From an uncultured Burkholderiales bacterium (GTDB taxonomy: Bacteria > Pseudomonadota > Gammaproteobacteria > Burkholderiales > Burkholderiaceae_C): a stretch of DNA of 64,000 nt. The notes below the pieces were generated by a model, which was not told the origin of the DNA, did no database searches, and saw only the letters and a program-made list of their open reading frames with translations. Location: assembly GCA_937873395.1 (NCBI GenBank), contig CALMYH010000106.1, positions 18,133-82,132 of the forward strand, given 5' to 3'. The translations under genes were made by a program, and so were the position numbers. Below are positions 52,092-60,518 of this stretch, piece by piece (position 1 is the first letter of the stretch; each line of letters opens with the position of its first letter).

Positions 52092-53792
52092 ATGACACCA
52101 GCGCAGGCAGCCGTCAGAATCCGACCGATGAAGACACTGGCAGCTTCCGATCAGGATCCGTCTTCGTCCGTGCGGCGATGGCGGCCGGGCTTTCGTGCCC
52201 AAATGGTTCTTCTGGTCGGTTCGCTGCTGGTTTTCATGCTGGCGATACAGGGTCACTACCTCAACCAGCGCTATGCGGCGCTGATGGAAGACCAGATCGG
52301 CCAGCGCGCCCTGAGCGTGGCCCGCACCCTGGCGTCGAATCCGATGCTGGTGGATGCGTTTGACAGCGCGGATCCGGCGGCGTCCATACAACCACTGGCG
52401 GAGCGGGTGCGGGTGCAGACAGGTGCCAGCTTCATCGTGGTGGGCAATCGTGACAGCATCCGCTACTCCCATCCCTTGCCGGATCGGATTGGCGCTCGCA
52501 TGGTGGGTGAGGACAACGATCCCGCCCTGATTGAAGGCGCCGAGTACGTGTCACGGGCCACCGGATCTCTGGGTCCTTCGATCCGGGGCAAAGTCCCGGT
52601 TCGCAACGGCGACGGAGCCATCATCGGGGTGGTTTCGGTCGGGTTTCTGGCCAGCGAGATCAAGGAAAAGATTGCCGCGGACATGCGGTCCAACCTCATG
52701 CTGATGCTGGCAACCGCCTGTCTGGGGCTGCTGGGCGCTGTCTGGATTGCGCGCCGCTTCCAGCGGGCCATCCTTGGCCTGGAGCCGCACGAGATTGCCA
52801 GGCGTCTGCAGGAAAAAGACGCGATCCTTCAGTCCATGCATGAAGGCCTGGTGGCGGTCAACGCGCAAGGTCGCATCACCCTCGCCAATGCCGTTGCCAG
52901 GCGTTTCATTCCCGGTGCAGAGGACCGGGATCCGGCGGGCCAGGACATTCGCGAGGCGCTGCCCCACTCCCGACTGTCCGATGTGCTGCGCACAGGAGAA
53001 GCCCAATATGACCGGGAAACCTGGGTCGGCGAGCAACTGGTGGTGGTCAACCGCGTGCCCATCGTGGTGGATGGACAGGTCGAAGGAGCGGTGGCGACCT
53101 TTCGCAGCCGCATGGAAATCCTGGAGCTCTCGCGCAGTCTGGCCGAGGTTCGCCAGCTGGCGGATGGCTTGCGTGAGCAGGCGCACGAATTCTCCAACAA
53201 GCTGCATGCCTTGGCCGGGCTGCTCCAGTTGGGCAAGGTTCAGGAAGCCATTGTGCTGATCGGTGAGGAAAACCGGCTCGAACAGGCGCGTCTGACGCTG
53301 TTGCAGAACCGGGTTCACGACCCTGCGCTCTGTGGCCTGCTGGCGGGCAAACTCATGCGTGCGGCGGGGCAGGGCGTTCAGATCGACGTGGACGAGGGCA
53401 GCAGTCTGCTCAGCGAACTGTCGGTGAGCGGGCGCGAAGCGCTGCTGAGCATTTTCGGCAACCTGCTGGAAAACGCCTGTGAAGCTCCCCGTCCGGCGGG
53501 ATGTTCCCCGGAGGTGCTGCTGTCCTTCACCGACGTCGGTGATTCGGTGGTGATCGAAGTTGACGACAACGGCTGCGGGGTCGACCTGGCTCAGGCCGAG
53601 CGGGTGTTCGAGCGCGGTGCTTCCACCAAGGGTGATGGGCGTGGCATCGGCCTGGCGTTGGTGCGGCAATTGTGTCGCGACCTCGGCGGGGATGTCACGC
53701 TGGAGCCCGGTGAACAGGGAGGGGCCTGCTTTGTGGCCGTGGTGGACAAGGCTCGGGTGACCGCGCCGGAGAGGATGCCGGATGCCGTCTGA
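52092..53792 (+). CDS. CitA/DcuS-type sensor histidine kinase
   Basis: This 566-residue sensor has a first transmembrane helix (about residues 38-54), a periplasmic PAS domain of the CitA type (about 60-190) and a second helix (about 200-222). A cytoplasmic PAS domain follows (about 240-345). The phosphoacceptor His365 is in REQAHEFSNKLHALAGLLQ, the HEF(S/R)NKLH signature of the DcuS/CitA/DctS branch. The ATPase N-box has Asn461 in NLLENACEAP, and DDNGCGV and GRGIGLAL follow. It probably senses a di- or tricarboxylate. It overlaps its regulator by 11 bases. The Met at 52128 is an alternative start. Confidence 0.92.
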   Translation: MTPAQAAVRIRPMKTLAASDQDPSSSVRRWRPGFRAQMVLLVGSLLVFMLAIQGHYLNQRYAALMEDQIGQRALSVARTLASNPMLVDAFDSADPAASIQPLAERVRVQTGASFIVVGNRDSIRYSHPLPDRIGARMVGEDNDPALIEGAEYVSRATGSLGPSIRGKVPVRNGDGAIIGVVSVGFLASEIKEKIAADMRSNLMLMLATACLGLLGAVWIARRFQRAILGLEPHEIARRLQEKDAILQSMHEGLVAVNAQGRITLANAVARRFIPGAEDRDPAGQDIREALPHSRLSDVLRTGEAQYDRETWVGEQLVVVNRVPIVVDGQVEGAVATFRSRMEILELSRSLAEVRQLADGLREQAHEFSNKLHALAGLLQLGKVQEAIVLIGEENRLEQARLTLLQNRVHDPALCGLLAGKLMRAAGQGVQIDVDEGSSLLSELSVSGREALLSIFGNLLENACEAPRPAGCSPEVLLSFTDVGDSVVIEVDDNGCGVDLAQAERVFERGASTKGDGRGIGLALVRQLCRDLGGDVTLEPGEQGGACFVAVVDKARVTAPERMPDAV

Positions 53793-54483
53793 AGCAAAGT
53801 CCTATCGCGTGCTGATTGTGGAGGACGATTTCCGGATCGCCCAGATCAACGCCGCCATGGTTGAGCGTCACGGGCACTTTCAGGTGGTCGGCAGTTGCCG
53901 CAGTGGTGCGGAGGCCCTGGCCTGGTTGCAGGCGAACGGTCAAGCGGCGGACCTGGCCCTGCTGGATGTCTACCTGCCGGATGTCGAAGGCCTCTCGCTG
54001 CTGTGGGAGGTGCGCCGAGAATGCCGTCATCTGGACATCGTGATGGTGACAGCGGCCAAGGAGGTGGAGACGGTGGAGGAAGCCCTGCGGGCAGGGGTCT
54101 TCGACTTTCTCATCAAACCCGTCCAGGCCAACCGCATGCAGGCCATGCTGGAGCGCTTTCTGCAGCGCCGGGCCATGGGGCGCCAGCGCGAGCTCGATCA
54201 GCGGCAGCTGGATGAGGCTCTGTCGACGGCAGTACCGGAAGACCGCTCGCGCACGCTGCCCAAGGGCGTGGATCCGCTGTCCCTGGAGACGATCGTGCAG
54301 GCCTTGTCCCTGGCAGCATCCCCTCTGACCGCCAGCGAACTGGCCGAACGCACCGGCACCAGCCGTTCGACCGCTCGCCGCTACCTCGAGTACCTGGTCG
54401 GTACCGGGCAGGTGGGTGTGGCGGCTGCCTATGGCGAGGTCGGTCGGCCGCAGCGCCTGTACCAGTTGCGATCCCGGGCCTGA
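53782..54483 (+). CDS. CitB/DcuR-type response regulator
   Basis: The 233-residue protein has a receiver domain with the acidic pair in VLIVEDDF, phosphoacceptor Asp62 in LALLDVYLPDVEG, Thr in IVMVTAAK and Lys in FLIKPV. A coiled linker and a C-terminal winged-helix domain (about residues 165-233; LTASELAERTGTSRSTARRY) complete it. This is the CitB/DpiA/DcuR class, the usual partner of the upstream kinase. It probably activates tctCBA. It has no sigma-54 interaction domain, although a sigma-54-like site lies upstream of tctC. Confidence 0.93.
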   Translation: MPSEAKSYRVLIVEDDFRIAQINAAMVERHGHFQVVGSCRSGAEALAWLQANGQAADLALLDVYLPDVEGLSLLWEVRRECRHLDIVMVTAAKEVETVEEALRAGVFDFLIKPVQANRMQAMLERFLQRRAMGRQRELDQRQLDEALSTAVPEDRSRTLPKGVDPLSLETIVQALSLAASPLTASELAERTGTSRSTARRYLEYLVGTGQVGVAAAYGEVGRPQRLYQLRSRA

Positions 54484-54642
54484 ATCTGTTGGCGCTTGAC
54501 CGGCCATGACCCCTGCCGGATGGACGTGAACACAATGGCCAAAACACTCAATTTGACCTCAACTCCAGACGTTTGGGGAAACCCTGATGTGGGGCGGTGG
54601 GTCCCTGCCTAGCATCCCGGCACGCGTCCGTCATCCAGTGCA

Positions 54643-54658
54643 TGGCGGGCCTGTTGCA
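54643..54658 (+). promoter_or_regulatory. Sigma-54-like (-24/-12) promoter before tctC
   Basis: TGGCGGGCCTGTTGCA matches the consensus TGGCACG-N4-TTGCA, with GG and GC separated by the required 10 bases. The start would fall near base 54669, about 34 bases before the tctC ATG, with AAGGAG in between. No enhancer-binding activator gene is seen in the window. One match by eye is suggestive, not proof. Confidence 0.45.
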
Positions 54659-54702
54659 ACCGGAGCCCGTCAAACGGGCCGAACTGTCAAGGAGACACCA
54701 CG

Positions 54703-55701
54703 ATGCACCACCAATCCACCGATCGTCGCCAGGCGCTGAAAATGATGGGAGCTGCCGGCTTCGCGCTGAGTCCGCTGGGCATGGCCTGGGCGCAGGCCTG
54801 GCAGCCGCGCCAGGCCGTCGAGTACATCGCGCCTGCCAACCCGGGTGGCGGCTGGGACACCCTGATCCGCACCACGTCCCGTGTGATCCAGGAAGAAAAG
54901 CTGGCCCCGGTCAATTTTGCGCCCATCAACACCCCCGGTGGTGGTGGTGCCGTGGCCTGGGCCCAGATCGCGGCCAAGCGCGGCAACCCGCACGTGCTGT
55001 TTGCTGCCAGCCCGCCGCTGATCCTGGTGCCGCTGTCCGGCACCTCGCGTTTTGGCCACAAGGACTTCACGCCCATTGCGCGTCTGATCACCGACTATTC
55101 AATCCTGCTGGTCAAGGCGGATTCGCCCCACAGGACGGCCAAGGACTTGTTCGAGGCCATCAAGGCCCGGCCCAACCTCAGCGTCGGCGGCGGTTCCGCG
55201 CCGGGTTCCATGGACCACATTTCCATCGCCGGCGCCGCCGCCGCCGCGGGCATTCGTCCGGCCAGCCTGAACTACATTGCCTTCTCGGGCGGTGGTGAGG
55301 CCATGACCAATCTGCTGGGAGGGCATGTGCAGGCCGTGATCACCGGTGCAGGGGAAGCCCAGGCCCAGCTCAGGGGCGGGCAGGTGCGGGCGCTGGCGGT
55401 GTCGGGTCCCAAGCGGGTGGCCTCGCTGCCCGATGTGCCGACCTACCAGGAGCAGGGCATCGATTTCACCTTCGACATCTGGCGCGGCATCATGGGTGCA
55501 CCGGCCATGCCAGCCGAGGCGGTCGCCTACTACCAGGATATGTACGCACGCATGCTCAAGACGCCGGCCTGGGCGCAGGCGCGTGACCAGCTGGGCTGGA
55601 TCGACGCCTTCCAGACCAGTGCGGAGTTTGGCGCCTTCCTGGACGCTCAGCACAAGCAGTTCAGCACCGTGCTGGCCGACCTGGGCCTGGCCCGCCGCTG
55701 A
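54703..55701 (+). CDS. tctC: Tripartite tricarboxylate transporter, periplasmic binding protein TctC
   Basis: TctC-family proteins bind carboxylates in the periplasm and deliver them to the TctAB membrane pair. The 332-residue protein begins with a twin-arginine-like signal (DRRQALKMMGAAGFALSP; probable cleavage after AQA). The mature part has PANPGGGWDTLIRTTSRVIQ and VGGGSAPGSMDHISIAGAA, typical of the family. The substrate cannot be told from sequence; citrate or a related acid is likely. It starts the tctCBA operon. Confidence 0.93.
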   Translation: MHHQSTDRRQALKMMGAAGFALSPLGMAWAQAWQPRQAVEYIAPANPGGGWDTLIRTTSRVIQEEKLAPVNFAPINTPGGGGAVAWAQIAAKRGNPHVLFAASPPLILVPLSGTSRFGHKDFTPIARLITDYSILLVKADSPHRTAKDLFEAIKARPNLSVGGGSAPGSMDHISIAGAAAAAGIRPASLNYIAFSGGGEAMTNLLGGHVQAVITGAGEAQAQLRGGQVRALAVSGPKRVASLPDVPTYQEQGIDFTFDIWRGIMGAPAMPAEAVAYYQDMYARMLKTPAWAQARDQLGWIDAFQTSAEFGAFLDAQHKQFSTVLADLGLARR

Positions 55702-55775
55702 CCGCTGTCGCACAGAACACCGGCACCCTGCGCGGGGTCGTCGGAGTTCGTCTGTCTTCCTCTGGAGTGCATCTC

Positions 55776-56237
55776 ATGTCGGCCAATCGCCTCATCGCGC
55801 TTGTCACCGGGATCCTGTCGCTGGCCTACCTCTACGGTGCCTACCAGATCCCGGTCTTTCCCATTCCCCGTCCGGTGGATTCGGATGCTTTCCCCAAGCT
55901 GCTGGGTTTTCTCATGCTCGGCCTGTCCGCCTGGCTGTTCTTCGAGCGTGAAGCGAATGCACCGGCGGCCGAAGACGACGGCGATGGGCGAGGCGCCTGG
56001 GTCCGCTGGCAGCCGGTGGTGGTGACTTCGTTGGCGGTGGCCGTGTATGCCGGCCTGCTGGGCTGGCTGGGTTTTGTGCTGGCCTCGTTCCTTCTGACGG
56101 CCGGGTTGACCTGGTACTACGGTTTCCGTCGGCATGTCATCAATGCCGTGGTGGCCCTGACGGTCCCGCTCGGTCTCTATCTCGTCATGACGCGCTTCAT
56201 GAACATCCACCTGCCGGCCGGCTTGCTGCCGTTCTGA
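55776..56237 (+). CDS. tctB: Tripartite tricarboxylate transporter, small membrane subunit TctB
   Basis: TctB is the small, four-helix integral subunit of the TTT transporter. The 153-residue protein shows hydrophobic segments at about residues 8-25, 40-57, 83-101 and 105-145 and an acidic cytoplasmic loop (AAEDDGDGR). I start at ATG 55776; a GTG at 55767 is possible. The order tctC-tctB-tctA supports the call, as TctB proteins vary strongly in sequence. Confidence 0.9.
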   Translation: MSANRLIALVTGILSLAYLYGAYQIPVFPIPRPVDSDAFPKLLGFLMLGLSAWLFFEREANAPAAEDDGDGRGAWVRWQPVVVTSLAVAVYAGLLGWLGFVLASFLLTAGLTWYYGFRRHVINAVVALTVPLGLYLVMTRFMNIHLPAGLLPF

Positions 56238-56244
56238 GAACACC

Positions 56245-57738
56245 ATGGAAGTCATCGACAGCATTCTTTTCGGCTTCGGCGTGGCGCTGCAGCCGGGCAA
56301 CCTGTTCTACGTCTTCATCGGTGTGTTCGCCGGCACCATCATCGGCATGGTGCCCGGACTGGGCCCGATCAGCGCTCTGGCGCTGATGATCCCCATCACC
56401 TTTTCGATGAATCCGACCTCGGCCCTCATCCTGATGTCGGGTGTCTACTACGGCGCCATTTTTGGCGGATCCACCTCGTCCATCCTGCTCAACGCGCCTG
56501 GCGTGGCGGGCACGGTGGCGACCTCCTTCGACGGCTTCCCCCTGGCCAAGCAGGGCAAGGCGGGCAAGGCCCTGGCGCTGGCGGCCTGGGCCTCGTTCGC
56601 CGGCGGCACCATCAGCGTGGTGGCCCTCATGCTGGTCGCACCCGTGCTGGCCAAGGTGGCCGTCAGCTTCGGTCCGCCGGAATACTTCGCCCTGATGGCG
56701 CTGGGCCTGACGGCGGTGGTCAGCCTGTCGGACAAGTCGCTGGTTAAGGGCCTGATGGCTGCGGTGTTCGGCATCATGGTGTCCATCGTGGGCATCGACC
56801 GGCAGACAGGCACCCAGCGCTACACCTTCGACTCGCTGCACCTGCTGCAGGGTGTGGACTTCCTGGTGGTGGCGCTGGGCGTGTTTGCCCTGGCCGAGGT
56901 GTTCGTCATGTTGCTCAAGGGCATGGACGCCAAGGGCTATGTCAAGCAGGCGCTGGGCTCGCTCAAACTGTCGCGCCAGGAGGTCCGCGAAATTGCCGCA
57001 CCGGTGGCGCGCAGTTCGGCACAGGGTTTTTTTGTGGGTGTGCTGCCGGGGGCGGGTGCCACCGTGGCCTCGTTCCTGGCCTACATCACCGAAAAGCGCC
57101 TTGCCAAGGACGGGGAGACTTTCGGCAAGGGCAACATCAAGGGCGTGGCCGCGCCTGAGGCTGCCAACAACGCGGCCTGCAGCGGCTCGTTCGTACCCTT
57201 GCTGACCCTGGGGGTGCCGGGCTCCGGGTCCACCGCGGTCTTGCTGGGCGCGCTGCTGGTCATGGGCGTGACGCCCGGACCGATGATGCTCACCGAGCGT
57301 CCGGACGTGTTCTGGGGTGTGATCGCCAGCATGTACATCGGCAATCTGTTCCTGCTGATCCTGAACCTGCCGCTCATTCCCTACATCGCGCGCATCCTGG
57401 AGGTGCCACGCCCCATGTTGCTGGCGCTGATCCTGCTGTTCTGCATGATCGGTGTCTATGGCCTCAAATTCAGCGCCTTCGATCTGTGGCTGCTGCTGGG
57501 CTTCGGGCTGGTGGGTCTGATGATGCGGCTCAACGGCTTCCCGGTGGCACCCATGATCCTGGCCCTGATTCTGGGGGACATCATGGAGGAAAACATGCGG
57601 CGGGCGCTGCAGATTTCCGGCGGCGACTGGATGGTGTTTCTGGAGAAACCCATCTCGGGCAGTCTGCTGGGCATTGCCGTGTTCTCCCTGATTGCGCCTC
57701 CGCTTTGGCGCCGTATGAGGGGGCGCCGCAGGTCTTGA
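56245..57738 (+). CDS. tctA: Tripartite tricarboxylate transporter, large membrane subunit TctA
   Basis: TctA is the main channel-forming subunit, a sodium- or proton-coupled symporter. The 497-residue protein has about ten to twelve helices and the family motif GTIIGMVPGLGPISALALMI near residue 30. FGGSTSSILLNAPGVAGTVA and the second-half repeat NNAACSGSFVPLLTLGVPGS follow. It starts 8 bases after tctB. Confidence 0.95.
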   Translation: MEVIDSILFGFGVALQPGNLFYVFIGVFAGTIIGMVPGLGPISALALMIPITFSMNPTSALILMSGVYYGAIFGGSTSSILLNAPGVAGTVATSFDGFPLAKQGKAGKALALAAWASFAGGTISVVALMLVAPVLAKVAVSFGPPEYFALMALGLTAVVSLSDKSLVKGLMAAVFGIMVSIVGIDRQTGTQRYTFDSLHLLQGVDFLVVALGVFALAEVFVMLLKGMDAKGYVKQALGSLKLSRQEVREIAAPVARSSAQGFFVGVLPGAGATVASFLAYITEKRLAKDGETFGKGNIKGVAAPEAANNAACSGSFVPLLTLGVPGSGSTAVLLGALLVMGVTPGPMMLTERPDVFWGVIASMYIGNLFLLILNLPLIPYIARILEVPRPMLLALILLFCMIGVYGLKFSAFDLWLLLGFGLVGLMMRLNGFPVAPMILALILGDIMEENMRRALQISGGDWMVFLEKPISGSLLGIAVFSLIAPPLWRRMRGRRRS

Positions 57739-57777
57739 GTCGGTCAGCGGCCGTTTATCCGTCAAAATCGGGGGACC

Positions 57778-58350
57778 ATGAAAAACTCTGCCCCCGACTC
57801 CACCGACTCCTCCCGTGCTGCAGGCCCGGCCGGTTTGCTGCAAGGCCTGTTGCAGGGACTTCAGCCACCCGCCTGGGTGGTGGAAGAACTGCAGAACCGG
57901 GTGGTGCTGTTCCTTAACCATGTGCTGGGTCAGGAGCCCCAGGCCCAGGACCGCCTGCGCCGCCAGAAGGGCAAAAGCGTCCGCATGCAATGGGGTGACT
58001 TCCATCTGACCCTGGCGCCGACCGCGGCCGGCTTGCTGGAGCGGGTCGATCCGGCTGGTGCCCAGGACCTGGTGGTGACGGTGTCCCAGACTTCGCCGCT
58101 GGCACTGATGCAGACGGTGATGGCCGGCGACAAGCCGGCGGTGGACATTCGGGGCGACGTGCAACTGGCCGCCGAGGTGGCCTGGCTGGTCGACAACCTG
58201 CGCTGGGACGTGGAGGAGGACCTGTCCCGCCTGGTGGGTGACGGGCCGGCGCATGCACTGGCGCGGGCCGGTCGGGGCGTGGCATCTGCCTTGCGTGCCT
58301 TTCTGGGGGCGTCCGGCAGGCCGACGGCGGATCGCGGTCCTCAAGCCTGA
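57778..58350 (+). CDS. ubiJ: Ubiquinone biosynthesis accessory factor UbiJ (SCP2 domain)
   Basis: UbiJ binds ubiquinone intermediates and supports the soluble Ubi complex. The 190-residue protein has an N-terminal SCP2 sterol-carrier-like domain (about residues 25-130; MQWGDFHLTLAPTAAGLLER, LMQTVMAGDKPAVDIRGDVQ). A helical tail with RWDVEEDLSRLVGDGPAHAL follows. It lies 10 bases before ubiB, as in most proteobacteria, but is separated from ubiE and Tim44 by the kinase/tct block. Confidence 0.92.
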   Translation: MKNSAPDSTDSSRAAGPAGLLQGLLQGLQPPAWVVEELQNRVVLFLNHVLGQEPQAQDRLRRQKGKSVRMQWGDFHLTLAPTAAGLLERVDPAGAQDLVVTVSQTSPLALMQTVMAGDKPAVDIRGDVQLAAEVAWLVDNLRWDVEEDLSRLVGDGPAHALARAGRGVASALRAFLGASGRPTADRGPQA

Positions 58351-58359
58351 GGTCTCCAC

Positions 58360-59928
58360 ATGCTGCAGCGCGCGTTTCGCGGTGTTTTCATCGTCTGGGT
58401 GGTGCTCCGGCACGGCCTGGACGAATTGGTGCTTTCCAGTTTTCGCCATCCCTGGCTGCGCCTGCTGGCGCGCATCGTCTCCTTCGGGCGCCGGCTGGAC
58501 GCCCCCCGCGGCCAGCGTCTGCGCGAAGCGCTGGAGCGGCTCGGCCCTATCTTCGTCAAGTTCGGTCAGGTGCTGTCGACCCGGCGTGACCTGTTGCCGC
58601 CCGACATCGCCGATGAGCTGGCCCGCCTGCAGGACCGGGTGCCACCTTTTCCCAGTGCGGTGGCGGTGCGCACCATCGAGCGGGCTTTCGGCAAGCCGCT
58701 GGAGGCGGTGTTCAGCCATTTCGAACAGGTCCCGGTGGCCAGTGCATCCATTGCCCAGGTGCACTTCGCCACGCTGAAGGACGGCCGGCACGGCGGGCGC
58801 GAGGTGGCGGTCAAGGTGTTGCGCCCCAACATGCTGCCGGTGATCGAAAAAGACCTCAGTCTGATGCGCATGATGGCCGGCTGGGTCGAAGCGCTCTCGG
58901 CCGATGGCAAGCGCCTCAAACCCCGCGAGGTGGTGGCCGAATTCGACAAATACCTGCACGACGAACTGGACCTGCTGCGCGAGGCCGCCAATGCCGCCCA
59001 GCTGCGCCGCAACATGGCAGGACTGGACCTGGTGCTGATTCCGGAGATGCTCTGGGACTACTGCCACACCGAAGTGATGGTCATGGAGCGCATGCACGGC
59101 GTGCCCATCAACCGGGTCGACGAACTGCGCCGGCGCGGCGTGGACATTCCCCGGCTGGCCCGCGACGGGGTGACCATTTTTTTCACCCAGGTGTTCCGGG
59201 ACGGTTTTTTTCATGCCGACATGCACCCGGGCAACATCCAGGTCAGTGTCGACCCGGCCACCTTCGGGCGTTACATCTCGCTGGACTTCGGCATTGTCGG
59301 CACCCTCACCGAGTTCGACAAGGAATACCTGGCGCAGAACTTCACGGCCTTTTTCCGGCGCGACTACAAGCGGGTGGCCGAATTGCACGTTGAGTCGGGC
59401 TGGGTGCCACCCGAGACCCGGATCGACGAACTCGAGTCGGCCATTCGCGCCGTCTGTGAACCCTATTTCGACCGGCCCCTGAAGGAAATCTCGCTGGGCA
59501 TGGTACTGATGCGCCTGTTCCAGACCTCGCGGCGCTTTCACGTCGAGATCCAGCCCCAGCTGGTGCTGCTCCAAAAGACCCTGCTCAACATCGAAGGACT
59601 GGGTCGCGACCTCGATCCCGAGCTGGACCTGTGGAACACCGCCAAGCCCTTCCTGGAAAAATGGATGCTGGAGCAGGTCGGCCCACAGAAACTGCTGCAG
59701 CAACTCAAGGACGAGGCACCCCAGTACGCCAAGCTGCTGCCGGCCCTGCCACGGTTGTTGCACGATTTCCTCAGCCAGCGGCCGGTGGTTTCTCGCAGCG
59801 AGCTGCAGGAACTTCTGCGCGAGCAGCGGCGCACCAACCGCCTCCTGCAGACCTTGTTCTACGGCGGGCTCGGGTTTGTTCTGGGCCTGATCGTGATGCA
59901 GGTGCTGGTGCGCGTGCGCCTTTTCTGA
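58360..59928 (+). CDS. ubiB: Ubiquinone biosynthesis atypical kinase UbiB
   Basis: UbiB is a membrane-bound ADCK-type ATPase that helps ubiquinone intermediates leave the membrane. The 522-residue protein has the Ala-rich nucleotide loop [14 protein letters not shown], the catalytic Lys in [11 protein letters not shown], and [15 protein letters not shown] and [13 protein letters not shown]. One or two C-terminal transmembrane helices (about residues 500-520) anchor it. The N-terminal KxGQ motif is present as [16 protein letters not shown]. Confidence 0.96.
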   Translation: MLQRAFRGVFIVWVVLRHGLDELVLSSFRHPWLRLLARIVSFGRRLDAPRGQRLREALERLGPIFVKFGQVLSTRRDLLPPDIADELARLQDRVPPFPSAVAVRTIERAFGKPLEAVFSHFEQVPVASASIAQVHFATLKDGRHGGREVAVKVLRPNMLPVIEKDLSLMRMMAGWVEALSADGKRLKPREVVAEFDKYLHDELDLLREAANAAQLRRNMAGLDLVLIPEMLWDYCHTEVMVMERMHGVPINRVDELRRRGVDIPRLARDGVTIFFTQVFRDGFFHADMHPGNIQVSVDPATFGRYISLDFGIVGTLTEFDKEYLAQNFTAFFRRDYKRVAELHVESGWVPPETRIDELESAIRAVCEPYFDRPLKEISLGMVLMRLFQTSRRFHVEIQPQLVLLQKTLLNIEGLGRDLDPELDLWNTAKPFLEKWMLEQVGPQKLLQQLKDEAPQYAKLLPALPRLLHDFLSQRPVVSRSELQELLREQRRTNRLLQTLFYGGLGFVLGLIVMQVLVRVRLF

Positions 59929-60000
59929 AAGGCACTGCACCCGCTCGACACTGGGCTGGCGGTCGCCGGGGCAGTGCCCACTCGCACGGACGGGGCAATT

Positions 60001-60006
60001 TATAAT
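60001..60006 (+). promoter_or_regulatory. Possible -10 element upstream of the FmdB-like gene
   Basis: A perfect TATAAT lies in GCAATTTATAATGGCGGG, 109 bases before the ATG at 60115 in the 186-base gap after ubiB. No good -35 is seen 16-18 bases upstream. It may start the fmdB-like/aspS transcript. Confidence 0.4.
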
Positions 60007-60114
60007 GGCGGGTTGTCTCAAGTCGGGCTGTCTCGGTGGCCACGGACCACTGAGTCCGCCGTCTGCCTGCAGCCGTCCCCCAGTTTTTCCTGCGTTTTTC
60101 CTCAGCCTACCGTC

Positions 60115-60429
60115 ATGCCGATCTATGCCTACAAGTGCTCGTCCTGCGGCCATGCCAAGGATGTCCTGCAGAAAGTGTCCGATGCTCCGCTGACCAGCTG
60201 CCCGGCCTGCGGTCAGGAAAGCTTCCACAAACAGCTGACCGCCGCCGGTTTCCAGCTCAAGGGGTCCGGCTGGTACGTGACCGACTTTCGGGGCGATGGC
60301 AAGGGCGCAGCGGGCAACAGCAAGCCGGCGGATGCCGCCGCGCCTGCAGAGGCCAGCCCCAAGACCGATGCCACGGCCAGCGCGCCGGCCCCCGCTACTG
60401 CACCGGGTCCGGCGTCGTCCACGGGTTGA
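60115..60429 (+). CDS. FmdB-type zinc-ribbon protein
   Basis: The 104-residue protein begins MPIYAYKCSSCGHAKDVLQK. It holds two CxxC pairs (CSSCG and CPACG) forming a zinc ribbon (residues 1-45), then FHKQLTAAGFQLKGSGWYVT. The tail after about residue 62 is an Ala/Pro-rich low-complexity stretch. The family (FmdB/CxxC_CXXC_SSSS) has no settled role. The upstream part of the open frame has no family similarity. Confidence 0.88.
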   Translation: MPIYAYKCSSCGHAKDVLQKVSDAPLTSCPACGQESFHKQLTAAGFQLKGSGWYVTDFRGDGKGAAGNSKPADAAAPAEASPKTDATASAPAPATAPGPASSTG

Positions 60430-60518
60430 GCCGCAATGCCAGCGACGCGTCGGAAGACTCCCTTCCTGCCCATTTACTGAACGGCGGCCCGGCCCGCCCT
60501 TGTTGAAAGCAAATATTC

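Noticed and set aside
56197-60228. A 1343-codon open frame on the minus strand across tctA, ubiJ and ubiB
   Set aside because: It covers three well-supported genes in antisense, has no recognisable domain and has the His/Gln/Arg-rich composition of antisense shadows.
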